Assembly: GCF_016802725.1 (NCBI RefSeq)
Contig: NC_052667.1
Span: forward strand, 24,326,346 to 24,390,345
DNA length: 64,000 bases
Origin: Solenopsis invicta
Lineage: Eukaryota > Arthropoda > Insecta > Hymenoptera > Formicidae
Reading direction: 5' to 3'
The notes below the pieces were generated by a model. The model had not been told where the DNA came from and did no database searches. It saw only the letters and a list, made by a program, of their open reading frames with translations. The first letter of the stretch is position 1; each line of letters starts with the position of its first letter. Shown one piece after another: positions 25,401-37,600 of this stretch. Both the position numbers and the translations under genes were made by a program.

Positions 25401-28400
25401 ATATATTAGTTTCGTAGTAGTAGTAATGGGACTATCAGTTTCTGTACGTCATTCAAATTTAAAGAGTTTCTTTGTAACTCCTGCTAAAGATTACGAATTT
25501 AAAAGTTCTTGTATACGGATTGTGTGAGTTCGAATTTGCAACCTGTTATTATTTGCGTCCGTTGCTTTTACACGGAGTTACACAAACATCTTATATATTA
25601 ATTTTATACTAATGATATTATTTTTTTACAGCAATCCCAAAAGGCATCGGATGATTTACTACAGCTGCAGGGCAATCCGTTCGCGAACATGTTCGGAGCG
25701 CAACCGGCGGTGACCGCGCAGCCCGCCGCTCAGATGCAGAACAACATGTGGATGACCAACGGTACTGGTGAGCACAAGGCATTTAAAGTCAATATTTAGT
25801 CTCAGTGATCATCGCTGCTTTTTTCGTCACCGCGCTTGTTTATGATATTTTTCTCCCCCTTTTATTTTTTTTTTCAGTTTTCTTTTCATTTTCCGTTTTC
25901 TTTTTTTTCTTTTAGGTTTCGCGCCAACTGCGTCACCAGCAAATAATAACTTTGTTACAGATAATAGTTTTTCCTCCGTATTCGGAAATCAAGATCAACA
26001 ATCTAGTAAGTGCTTCCACTAGCGAAGTAGAGACATAAGATAGGGATTACATTATACGAGCGCATTCATACGATTGTGAAATTTCGTGCATACTTTTGTT
26101 TTCCTTTTTCGTCGTCTTTACTCTTGTACATCTCTTCCTTTTTCTGTCGTAGAACTTTTGCGGTCATTTTTATGATACTTTCGCATCATACATCTTATAC
26201 TCTTTAGATTTTTAGTGTGCCTGAGCAATCACGTGCCGTTTAACGCTATGGGCAAAGATGATGTACCGAGTGAAGCAGCGTTTATAGCTACAAAAATATT
26301 TTTTGTCATGATAGTGAATTTAATCTAGTCTTGCATTTTTTCTTTTGATATTATGCTATTTTAAGCGTAAACGCTGATAATTCGATACATTATTTGAGTG
26401 CAACGTTGACGTGCGACATTATAAAAGAATGCAACCGAGCGCTACATTGCATTCGAATGTTTCTTTTTAACTAACGTATTAACGGATGACGGTATAACAA
26501 TTGCGAGACATTTTACATTATTACTTTGAACGGACTTGCAAGGAGGAAGCTAACTTATGCACCTTGATCACTTTCTGCGCAAGCTGGCGCCCCAGGAACG
26601 GCCGCGTCCGTACCTAATCCCTTCATGTCCGATTTCCCGTCCCTCGGTACCACTGGCGGTCAACAGGCGATGAATGCGAGTGCCTTCGGGCTCTTCGATC
26701 AGAATGCCGGCGGTGTTGTTGGCGGCGAATCGGTGCAGGCGGCGCAAACGGGGACGGTGTCAGCGGGAGACCTTTTCAGTGCCGGTCAAGCGGATCTCTT
26801 CGGGGGTGATGGGTCCGCCGCCGCTACCGCGATCGGCGGCGACGGGGATGCTGCGGCGGCCGAGGTGGTGGCGTCGGCGGTGCCTCCCGCCGTCGGCAAG
26901 GATCGTCCACAGCTACGCCGCCACCTAGACCACCGCCACCCGCGACCGCCGTTGCTGCCGCGAACGGTGCCGCACCGCGTGCAATGTCTCCGATCCACGG
27001 CGGTGGAGCGTCACATGGTAGGCCAGCGGTGGCGACGGCACCAACGGCGGCAGCGGTCCCAGCCTCTTCCGCCGGCAAGAGCGCCTTCGACGATCTTAAC
27101 GATAGTATTCGCATGGCACTGGGTGGGTCTCCATCGCGGCCGGCTCCCATGGGCCAACAGCAGCAGGCTGCGATGGCCGCTCAACAACAGCCGCTGCAAA
27201 TGCCGCCGACAGCGGCGGCGGGCGTCGGTATGTTTGGTATGAACGACCCCGTGACCGGGCAACCCATGATGGCCGGCGTGCCGATCGTCGGCTATGGTAT
27301 CCCTACCCAAGTTCCCGTGGGGTACGGTTCGCCGGCAAAGCAGCCGATGTCAGGTGACGGGAATGCCTAAATTAATCCACGCCGTTCGCATGAGATTCGC
27401 ACTCGCTGTTTTCCAACTTCGAGTTCAAGTTTATTTTTCTTTTTTTTCTCTTTTGGCCCTGTTGCGTCGCGGTATCGCATCTTAAACAACATAAAAGTCC
27501 ATCCTATATTTAGGAAACATATAATTTTTTTAAAAGACACTCTACATCTTCGAGATGTCTTTTGGACTTTTGTATTGTTCAAGAATTGCTTTTTTGATTT
27601 ATGTGTATTGCCTATTATCAGCAAAGTGCATTAAGTATTTATTACTTTGGTATGTGAGGATATTAGATAATTCTGATTAACTTTAGCATTTTCACGATTA
27701 GATAAGCCCATATTATATATAATATTCTACATATTGTAAAAATCACTGGAGAAAGATAGATGATTACATCACTTTGCTTAAGTAGAACGCGATAACCTTC
27801 GATCGTTACTTTTTTCGTGCATAATTTGCAATTCAATTTGCTTACAACAATCTGCATGTTCGTGACTAACTGTATAATATAGATAATTTTGTATTATCTC
27901 TGTTTAGAAAATTTATGCACGCTATTATAGAGATTTTAAGATGGCGATTTGAGATTCTTTGAGATTAAATCTCTTCAGAATTATTTTTTTTATCAGAAAA
28001 TATGTTGCTTGGCAGTTACGCTTAATTCTGTAAATTTATAAAATGTACATTTCACAATTTGTTTTAAATCTTTATTTCATATTCGGATCTTTGCTTGACG
28101 TAGACATTGCTTAGGAGTTTTGAAACTGTGGTGTCGGCACATCTACGTGTATTTTGAATTGAATTTAATTATTTCAGCTGCGGGACAACCGGTCGGTGCA
28201 GCCAATACTGGCAAGGTCCTGACCGGAGATTTGGATAGCAGTCTAGCTAGCCTCGCGCAAAATTTGTCCATTAATAAGAGCGCGCAACAGCAAGTCAAGT
28301 AAGCGTTATCACGTTTTTATTTATGAGCGATAATGAGAGTTCAGTTATGTAAATCTTTCTACAATAAAATACTTGTGATGATAACGATAGATTTATAAAT

Positions 28401-31009
28401 AATTTTAACGATAACATTAAGATCGAAACTGCACTTTGCAACGTGACAACGAATTGACGCGTACTCTTCTTTTGCAGAGGAATGCAGTGGAACTCACCGA
28501 AGAATGCTGCGAAAACGGGCGGTCCAGCTGGCGGTTGGTCACCGCAACCAATGGCAGCAACTACTGGTGCTGGATATCGGCCCATGGTGAGAGCCTTTTC
28601 TTTCCAGTATCGTTGCTGTAAAGTATTTTCAGCATGTTTCTTCTGATTGTACACAAAATCACACACATGTACACATACGTATACTGTTTTTGACGCATTA
28701 TATTCAAAGAGCAACTGTTCCTTTATTGTTTTGATAGAACTTTTAATTATTCTCACATTTAGAATCGCCTATTATTGACTGTTTCTTACGATATTGTTTG
28801 AATTTTATCACGTCGTAGGAACCTACGCGGACTAGTGACTTATTTTAGCTTGTTAACGATCTGCTAAGCATTCTCGTACCTTCAGCTAAACATGTTGAAA
28901 CGTAAGTTTACCGTTAAGCCATTCCGTCCGCCGTGGGACTCTTCCGCTCTATCTCTTCGTAATACCGTAACGACAATTTTCTCCGTCAATTAGCACCGTT
29001 TAGGTGAGTGTTTTTTGCATGCATAGCATATGGCATGTTATCGGCTGTGTTGCAGGGTCAAGGAATGACGCAACTGCTACCTACGACCACCACGACTATA
29101 GGTTTTCCCTCGCAGCCTGCAATGATGGTAAGTCTCTATATGATCACGAGCGTCTTTGTTTTACACGCAATGAATGAGTTGTTTAACATAAAGCGTCTCA
29201 AACTCATCTCATTTTACCGAATCATGAATCTCTGTACAAGAATAGCGTGTGATAACACGAATTGTCACTAACTCACTCTGTGAATAATGATAATCATTGT
29301 ACAAATCGCAAACGGTGTCTCTGTGTCACGAAGCAGCGAATCGTTGGGAGATGACAATCCGACTCGACACCTCGTTCCATTTCTTCGCATTATGTGCTTA
29401 TGCATCGACTTTTAGCGCACGTTCCGAGAATGTTATAGACAATATTTTATCGCAGTTATTTATATTTTTATAGACTGATTTTTCAGACTTATTTCTCTGC
29501 GTACTTGGCTGTAATTTGCTTGAAGTGTTAATTTGTAATGTAGACAAAGTAGATAAGTTTTAAGTTTACATAAAACGCGCTTATGTGTGAATATTATTAC
29601 ACCAATGTATAAGTGTAACATATATTAGAATAGATTAAAATGTATTTTTTTCTACGAGAAAAACGTCGCAAATATACAACGAGAAGGGATTAAGAAAAGG
29701 GCTGGTTTAGTGTAAAATATATAAAAAGAATTTATAGTATTTTATCTTATAGAATACATACTTTTGGCGATATATGTGACTATCAAAATTAATGCAGTTG
29801 TTATTGCTTCTAGAGTATTCCATAAGGTAGAATAAGGTCTGAGTGTATTTTAATATATAAATTGTATTAAATAATTTTTCTTCTTTTCAGCCCTTAAATT
29901 TCAATTGTATTAAATTTAAATTTAAACAACATATAAGTATAAGTAATGAACTAATGACCAATTAATCTTATCAAGGGTCGTAACTAGCTTTTTGTGCACT
30001 CTAGGCAATTTATTTCTAGACCCCTTAATTTTTTTAAGAAGGAAAATAGTAAAACAAATACAATTTAGTAATTGTTTAAATTGTTTATGAATAACTTTTG
30101 TGTACACAAGAAATGTACAATATTATTCATGTGTATTAATGTATATATAATGAAAATAATGATATGAATTGCCCTTCTGGCTTTTATTTTAGCAAATCCA
30201 TAGATTACATTATCATAATTGCGATAAAATTAATAATATTATATTATGTATTTAATTGAAATTATAGAAAGATTGGATAATTATTTTTGTCCGATGATAG
30301 TCGATTTTAAATAATTCTTAATTAATTTTAATTTGTTAAAATTTTACACGAAGTCGCAGAAACGAAAAGAATGCAAAAATATTTGGAGAGCAATTTATTG
30401 ATGTTCGAACATGATTTAATTAATCCAAAGTCGTGAAAAACCTGTAAAATATCAAGCGCAGTTACAGTATTACAATTTAATGTTTTATTAGTACCGAAGT
30501 TTTAATTTTAAGAGCACGGCAGCGAAATTTAAAATTTGAAAATATATTTGACAGCTTTTTTTATCCTCTTTATTTCAAAGCCCCTCTTTGTCCTGGGCCC
30601 TGGGTCTGTGCCTCTGTCTAGTTACGGCTCTAATTTCACTATTATTTTGACGTTAAGGAAGACATTAAATTTTGCAAGCACACGCTTCCTTTTGTATATA
30701 CGTCTCATTTCTCTCGCTCTCTGGTGTCTGTAGGGTATGCAAGGTATGCCGATGGGCATGCAGGGTATGCAGGGTATGCAGGGTATGCAGGGTATGAGGC
30801 CGATGATGTGTACTATCCCAGGTGCTTCCACCGCCGGTGGCGGTATGATGGTTACGGGAGCAGCCGCGCCTATGATGGCCATGCCTGGCGCGAATCCCAT
30901 GATGGCTGGCTCTAATTTGCAGCAACAGCAGCAGCCTCAGCCTCAACCTGCTGCAGCAGCTCAGCCACAGGGCAATGCTGTCCAACTCGATCCCTTTGGT
31001 GCTCTGTGA
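19202..31009 (+). CDS. lap: AP180/CALM clathrin assembly protein (5'-partial, 17 exons seen)
   Basis: Clathrin adaptor of the AP180/PICALM family. Known family role: the ANTH domain binds PI(4,5)P2 and the disordered tail recruits clathrin, AP-2 and EH-domain proteins during endocytosis and synaptic vesicle recycling. Exons read on +: 19202-19344, 19423-19498, 20665-20676, 21128-21230, 21329-21537, 21646-21752, 21825-21866, 22376-22470, 24011-24179, 24360-24473, 25632-25767, 25916-26005, 26584-27353, 28178-28298, 28478-28586, 29056-29127, 30734-31009 (stop TGA). All junctions are GT-AG and phases match, except inside 26584-27353. Landmarks: HCTNEPNVSIPQLANLL, FLDKSGVQG, GYDMSPFIRRYAKYLNEK, MNAEKLLKTLPVLQSQ, NGVINMAFMLLFRDLIRL, NVGIDKGDIPDLTK, then a tail with NPF, DLF and DPF motifs ending LDPFGAL. 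About 880 residues are visible. The first exon must supply one base of a Tyr codon plus roughly 40 N-terminal residues, including the lipid-binding lysine cluster, and I could not find it in the window. Confidence 0.95.
20665..20676 (+). CDS. lap: 12-bp microexon in the lap ANTH domain
   Basis: A 12-base exon lies between acceptor gaagcag and the near-consensus donor gtgagttc at 20677, with a ctaac branch-like site and a pyrimidine stretch upstream. The flanking exon ends in phase 1 (after FLDKSGVQ plus one base) and the next begins with two bases, so 12 bases fit without changing frame and insert four residues, giving SGVQGIRVGYDMS instead of SGVQGYDMS. Skipping is also in frame, which suggests an alternatively used cassette. 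The insertion falls in a surface loop between ANTH helices, where I believe the family carries isoform differences. Confidence 0.72.
22471..24010 (+). other. lap: lap intron, largest within the domain-tail junction
   Basis: 1.5 kb between the end of the ANTH domain and the tail. AT-rich at first, then a purine-rich segment (23640-23720) and pyrimidine-rich DNA (23820-23910). No extra exon supported. Confidence 0.6.
24011..26005 (+). CDS. lap: lap tail exons with NPF and DLF endocytic motifs
   Basis: Four exons (24011-24179, 24360-24473, 25632-25767, 25916-26005) encode the first part of the disordered clathrin/AP-2-binding tail. Visible are the conserved block VKSGVSALSST, the acidic helix-like DEALRQQALAEEEAAMNQYK, an NPF motif at 24393-24401 (EH-domain ligand), a DLF motif in IVDLFGATS (AP-2 appendage or clathrin ligand) and a second NPF at 25674-25682. 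The acceptor at 24008/24011 is a tandem AG (aagcag), so isoforms with one extra serine are possible. Frames close exactly across all four exons. Confidence 0.9.
26584..27353 (+). CDS. lap: GC-rich lap tail exon with an internal frame break
   Basis: This 770-bp exon encodes low-complexity Gly/Ala/Pro/Gln sequence with a third NPF (26616-26624), GLFDQ, GDLFSA and ADLFGG in one frame, then the family-typical FDDLNDSIRMALGG in a frame offset by one missing or two extra bases. Both flanking junctions demand a length divisible by three, but 770 leaves remainder 2, so the break is real in this sequence. It must lie between about 26809, where an upstream stop closes the second frame, and 27000; the switch looks most natural near 26895-26915. 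Explanations: an assembly indel in a region of about 70% GC, an allele lesion, or a hidden 107-bp intron 26806-26912 (gtgatg to ccacag) that would restore the frame. The acceptor is either 26584 (after gcgcaag) or 26596 (after gccccag), both in frame. Confidence 0.85.
28178..31009 (+). CDS. lap: lap C-terminal exons, Met/Gly/Gln-rich end
   Basis: Four exons (28178-28298, 28478-28586, 29056-29127, 30734-31009) finish the protein. The first carries LTGDLDSSLASLAQNLSI, the second KGMQWNSPKNAAK, both typical of lap; the third is a short Thr-rich exon. The last opens with tandem GMQ triplets encoded by repeated ggtatgcag units at 30734-30795, continues Met/Pro/Ala-rich, then poly-Gln/Pro, and ends with a DPF motif and Leu. 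The three-base periodic repeat makes the start of the last exon liable to length change. The intron before it (29128-30733) is the longest of this group and AT-rich. Confidence 0.92.
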
Positions 31010-31620
31010 AGGGATTAGGTACCTACCTTCACTTAACATTCTGCGCATCATGTCGACACTGAGGATCTCATGGCGTAATAATAGAATGATCTGTGATAGG
31101 AATGCGTGTCGGTTAAAGATAACGTGACAATTCGCAACTCTATGACGAATAATATTTTTGTATTAGAATTGAATTCTTCTTCCTCGTATTTTATTGAGAA
31201 TGAGATTTTGTATATAATGTTATTATACTCTGTTTAAGCGAAAATTGGGTCCGTTGCTGTAATTTTGTATAATTGTATATTTTGTTTCTTAAATTTTAAT
31301 TTATTTTATTGTATCTTTTGTACAAGTTTTTATATTTCTTTTTGAATGGAATGGGTGTTGCTTTGATTGGGGGATTAATGTATAATAATCTTTGTAACTT
31401 ATATATTTGTGTGATTAATAAGTGTCTTGTAACATTCAACGTAGAGATTACCGAGTTAACCTTAAAGATAATCTATAATTCAGAACGTAATTTTTTTAAT
31501 TTATGCGACAAATTATAATAAAATATTGCTATTATATGTACAATAATTACATGATCTAAATTGTAAATTGTTTATTAAATTTATTATTAATACATATATT
31601 TCTGTATAAAAATAAAAAAA
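31010..31620 (+). other. lap: lap 3' UTR with polyadenylation signals
   Basis: AT-rich sequence directly after the lap stop codon. Canonical AATAAA hexamers lie at 31517-31522 and 31611-31616, about 510 and 600 bases beyond the stop. A TGTATATA, which fits the Pumilio consensus, occurs near 31210. Whether longer 3' ends extend towards 36000 cannot be told from sequence. Confidence 0.5.
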
Positions 31621-34600
31621 TAGAATGTGATATTATCTTAATTTTGAGTAAATATTTTTTATACATTTAATTATACATAGAATTGTATCCAATTTTATCT
31701 AAAATTATAGATTGTCTAAAATTTTACAATGAACGAAACCTAATTGCCCCGTGTTACTAATAATGCACACGTTCACCTTTTTTGTATTATTAGGCAGCAT
31801 TATCATCAATCCGATCGATGCTACTCATAGAAAGTATATTATTAGTATATTTTTAGATTATTTTGATAAGTATGTAAATATTGATTATTACTAATATAAA
31901 AGTAGATTATTAAATTAAATGAAATTTTCTAATAGAAAAATAACGTTTACATTTCACTAACGTAGACTATAATTGACTGTTTCAGGATTCCAAATGGAAT
32001 TAAGAAGACGGAGCGACATTTGTAAATAGCGTGTAATATGCCTAGAAAGAAAAGAAACAAAGCTAATGTGTCCCGCTTTTTTTCTGTTAGGCTCAATCAA
32101 TCTTGGATCATTGATTGTCACTCGAAAATCGTCTCACTACGAATAGGATCAGCAAATTGTATCATATTTCCTGTAATATGCTCGGCGAGTATGCATAACA
32201 CGTGTTATTCCGATATAGCGTCCTTCCCACAAGCATTGTAAGGTTAAATGTTGCGTTTAAGTGAATAATCTGTCTACTTTTTTATGTGAAAAGGGACAAT
32301 TTGAGTCTGAATTAACTTTGATCGATGCTCGCGGGAATTGCGCATAGACAGGGCGCTTTTCTCCGCCTTGAAGCCCGTAGCTGGGCATAATTATGTAGCT
32401 TAGATGAGAGTTGTTCAGAAACGCGAATTGCGTTTAGAATGACACGAACGCATGCGTTGAATTTTCCTGGTGAGGATTAACTGTGATAGTACCGCGCCGT
32501 GTGCCGCGCTGAACAGTTTTTCTTCGTTGATACGTCGCGAGTAAGCCTATTGTCGAAGATGCATTTTCTAAGTTCGATGAAAGATTTCCGTAATTACATA
32601 GCGATATTTAGGTACGACTTAGTTTTTACATTGGGGGTGAGAGAGATTGTATATTCGATATAGCGAGGTCGGTAAGAGCGCATTATCGAATACAGTGAGA
32701 AGATTTGCTTCGTTATGGTTCTAAACGTATTCGCGTTAGATTATATACACGTAGCTGACGATTGCACGTACTAATGTCCGCGTTAAACATTGAAGAAGCC
32801 GGTTAGGCGTAAGACAAGGCGAAAGAAAAAAAAATCGAAATAGAAATTCGCATCGGGCATATCCTCTTATATTGTAATATAATATATATATGTATATTGT
32901 TTTGTGAATGTACGGATATGTGGTTTCGGGATAATACGAAGAAGAAAGGGAGAGAGAGAGAAAGAGAGAGAGAGAGTTTTGAGATAATTTTTTCGTCAAA
33001 GTATTAAATATTAAATACGATAAAGATAATTGATATAAATATCACACACAATATAAATATATATATACATACATATATATAGAGAGAACAATGAAACGAA
33101 TAGGTGGATTCATTAAATGTTCTTTATCTGTATACTGTTCGTGAATATCTTAATTAGATAGATAACGAAGTATATTAAACGAGTTAAGGCCAGGACGCTG
33201 ACGCAACATTTACGAATACAACATGAATCTACGTGATTCAAGCACGGTACTATTGATGCAGTCAATATCCCGTTGCGGGCGTACCGTTTTGGGAATTTTC
33301 ATCGGTACACCCTCGATTCCCGTCAAATTATAAATGTTATAACCAGAAGATGAAATCTCTATTGATATATAGCGTGTATATTGTATAACCAATCGATTAT
33401 TTATCCGCGATTGCTTGAATTTGGATCTGAACTGCGGGGCCGAAAGACGAGAGAAAAGTAAGGGAAGGGGAGCAAATTAGAATCCATATAGCGACGATAT
33501 TGTACGCAGCGTGCGCAGTGCTAGTCGATAGAAACCTAATCTTGTAAAAGATTGCAACGAGACACGATCTCTCGCAAGTGATTGACCAAATTGTATGGTA
33601 GGTGATTTTTAGTTCTCTTTATTAGAATGATATTTTCGTTTTGGCCTCGCACACATTATCGGATTAGTGCTTATTGGTCGCGTATTATCGCATGTATATG
33701 CTCTCGCCTTTAGTATTTTTTACATTTTTTTCCCGTTCAGTTTCTCCTATTTATTCTCTTTCTAATGCTATGTCTCTCATGCTCGAAAAGGATTGATAAA
33801 GCCAATTTTGCTAATGCGGATTAGCTTAGCTCACTTTCAATTTTTTTTTCTAGATTATGATATCTGTACTGATACAGTGATGAAGGATCTAGTTGATCAT
33901 GATTAATGCTAGACAACATTAGCGGAATTGATCCTTCGAGAGACTGTAGCTAATATTGTAGATACTGAGTTTTTATATCGATCATGATTTTTATGGCAAT
34001 ATTTTTTACCGCTCTTAGCGTTTTTTTTTTAAGAGTATAATACTGTATTAATTACTTTTTCATTCTCCTCGTGTCGAGGATCTTTAGTTCCGTCAGCGCG
34101 TACGTATATCGATGAGTATAAATAGAATGTATACATATATTGATAGGAGATAGTTGAGAGAAAGTTTTCCGAGTGTAGTCAAGGGGAAAGAATTATATTT
34201 CTGTAAAGCTGGTTCGTATGTGAAGTGAGAAAAAAGTTAGCAGCGTCATTCGGGCGGATGCAGATGCAGATGCGAGGTGGAGGAAGCGGCCAGATATATC
34301 CTCAGGCTTGGTATCAACGAATCGCTTCCCCTTTCCTTCATCGATGTACATTTCCGTTTTTCGTTCGTCCGCTCTCTCGATTGATTTCACACTTCGCGTA
34401 GTATTCGGGATGTATTTTTGTATAATATAACATGTGAACGTATAGAATCTGCTCTGAGCGTTAACCGGCCGCCGCCGCGGAGACAGTTAGTCTGTAAAAT
34501 CGGTAGCTACGAGTCGAGCTTCGACCGCAGAGATCTTCGCGCGAATTCTTCAAGGGTCGCCGGTAGCTCTAGAACGGTGACGCGAGTCGATGCGATTATT

Positions 34601-37600
34601 ATCAATATTAATATTAAAATTACTATCATTAAGTATTAGGATATAATATCATTGGTAATGTTAATGTATTATCACTAAATTAATGATCAAAGAAAGAAGA
34701 ATTTGTGCGTCGTTTTGTCACATATATATTTAGAAGAATTCTCTTTTTTAGCAATAGTGTAATTGAAATATATTGTGAAAGTACATGCATTCTGGCTTCA
34801 ACGCATGCTGGATTCACAAGCAGATTTAATTTATCATTTTTATCTGCGAAAGACGCACGATATTCTTCATTTACCTCATGCAGTCATTCGTATATCGAAT
34901 TGAACTGTTCTAATAATTAAAATACCTCTTTCGCGCTTTATCACGTTGTACAATATTACTCTCGATTATTCGCCTCTTTATTTTTTTTTCCCCGTTTGAG
35001 ATCGACATCGCGCCTAAAGCTACCGGCAACTGAGTGCAACAGGACAATATTACGTATATATTATTATCGTATTATAGGAAGGTGTGAAGACGAGATAATC
35101 CAACTGTATTCTATCTCTTTCGCTGTAAACTAGGAAGATATTCTTGTCGCAACTTACCGGCCCGTACAGTTTAGGTAAAGCCTCCCGGCCGCGTAAGGAT
35201 ACACACTGTACATTGTACGCTGTATATTATTAGTATTTATGGAAGGGATTATTTATCGAAAGTAAAACGACCGACCAGAGAGCTAGTATCCCGGGAGTGA
35301 GAAAGAAAGAGAGAGAGAGATAGAGAAAGTGAAAAATCGACACCACATCGTAGTTTTTTTCATTGCAATCTAGTAGAGATGCCTTGTTGTTGCTCCAAGA
35401 ACGGCTTGTCGCGCTTCTCGTTTTCTCCTGAGAGAAAGAGAGGGAAAGTTTAGAGTTTCCGAGAAAAGGTTTTGCTGTTATTTAGTTTTAACATTTATAC
35501 TGTTGCATGTGCATGTATATATAAATATATAAAGCGATCAGAACATAAAGTTCATTAATCATGAGGCGAGGCAGTAATTTTGATTCAGAGAATTATTTTG
35601 AGACACGCGTACACACGCGCGCACGTGCTTGATGATTTGCAAAAATCGGTCAAGTGTTACGAAAATTATTTGTAAAGTTATATTTATTTCATAAATACAC
35701 ACAATTCGTGCACAATCTTCTGTAATGTAATATATAAGTTACCAAATTTGTTATATGCCTTGTTTTTTCTCCTTTCTTTTTCTCTCTCTTTCTCTCTTTT
35801 TCTCTCGTTAGACTTTTTTGTTATATATATATTTTTTTTAGAAACTCAACAAGTTTTTTTAGGACTTTAGGAATTAATTGTAATTTTGAATGGATAATTG
35901 TAAATAGAAAATTATTGCTCGAATTTATTTACGTTGTAAATCGAGCGGCTGACAAGTCAAAACGTAAAACGTCTGATAGAAACAAAGCAAGTGCGAACAT
36001 TCGTCATCGAAGCGAGAATTCGTCTACTTCGTAATGATATTATGCGATATACGTGTGCGTATGTATTATTATTTGTCGATCATATTATTCGCGGCGCCAA
36101 TAATTAGTGGCTGAATTTGCACGACTGTCCATCGCCGATTAATACGATTTTAATAACTGGGCAGAAATCGATCTGGGATCGTGTGAGTGCGCAATGACGA
36201 GCCGACAATGCCTTCTCGTTGTACAAATATCGAGGGTGATAAAGGAGTGAAAGGAAATCATAAACCGCGATTGTGGTGTCAGAGTATCTCTTTGGCGATG
36301 TGTAGCTTTATAAGATTCGAACACAAATCAGCATAGTCTTCGCTGTAATAGGGGAAAAAAAATGAAAAGAAAGAATATATGTAGAGATTCGTAGATAGTG
36401 CAAAGAAGATTATATATATAAATATATGGTATATGTGTGCTACATACACACACCAAATTAATGTAGTGCGTGTGTAGCATGCGAAGCATAATCGAATGAC
36501 GATTAAAGTCACGATTTGGACGAGACTGACTTGTGAGATAAATCTAATGAAGATAGCCAGAGAGTTTAATTAATATAAATTAAGTGATGAATTAGCGATT
36601 AATAAATATAATTCAACATTTATTATATTATGTATCTCTTTGAATAAATTGTACATATTTCAGAATTATGAGACATCTTTTTAAACATTATAAAAAGTAA
36701 ATTAATGAAAATTATCGCCGATTCCAACGTATCTATTATGAAATTGATCGACATATTTTTTTCATAAATTAATTCTTTAAAGAATAAGAATAATAAATCT
36801 TACATTTCAATTAATCTTTAATTGTATTTTAAGAAAATTTAATTAGTTGGTGGATTTGAAAAATAAGTTTTATAAATTTATTTGTTGAGTCTAGAGAATT
36901 TATAATTTATTATTTTGAAATTTAGAGAATTTTAAATTCATTATTTAGAAATTATTTTAAATTTATATCTGTCTGAATAGTATCTCATGATTCTGTAAAA
37001 ATCAAGCGTTAACAAAGATGTAACTGCGACTTTGTTGTTTGTTATAGCATTATCTTCAATGCATGTAATATTGACTTTTTTTGACATTGCAATTATTCCA
37101 CAAGCAGACTAATTAGGAGAAAAAAGATATTTCTTCTAGCATTGTCTACGAAAACATGCATTGAAACATTTGTCTCGCTATTGTCTCGTTCGAGTTTGAT
37201 GACCGTAGTCGTCATGTGACCGCCTGCTTTCATGTTCGACCACGCAAACACGTGCTTGGCGATGATCAAGGGCAAGCGCAAATTATATCATTATCCTGCG
37301 TTCAAACAATAACGAAAGGGACCGCTCTACTTTCTATAGTGTACCCGGCGTTTAAGGTAGTTCGCGACGTTATTGGATTAGAGAGGTATATACGAGAAAC
37401 GATTTTGCTTCCGAGCGTTGGAGGGGTTCAGCTTGAAGAGTCTTTTATTCCGCTTACTCATCCCTACGTAGCGTGTTATCGAGGGGAACGGCGGAGAGCA
37501 ACGATAAGGATCGAGAGGCAACAGGTTCTCGCTACACGGAACTTATTTATCAGCGAGAAAAAAAACCGATGTAATCTCGGAAAATTCGAATACCGATGCT

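Noticed and set aside
26674..27310. Alternative-frame and minus-strand ORFs over the GC-rich lap exon
   Set aside because: High GC leaves all frames open. Only the frames with NPF/DLF and FDDLNDSIRM fit the family.
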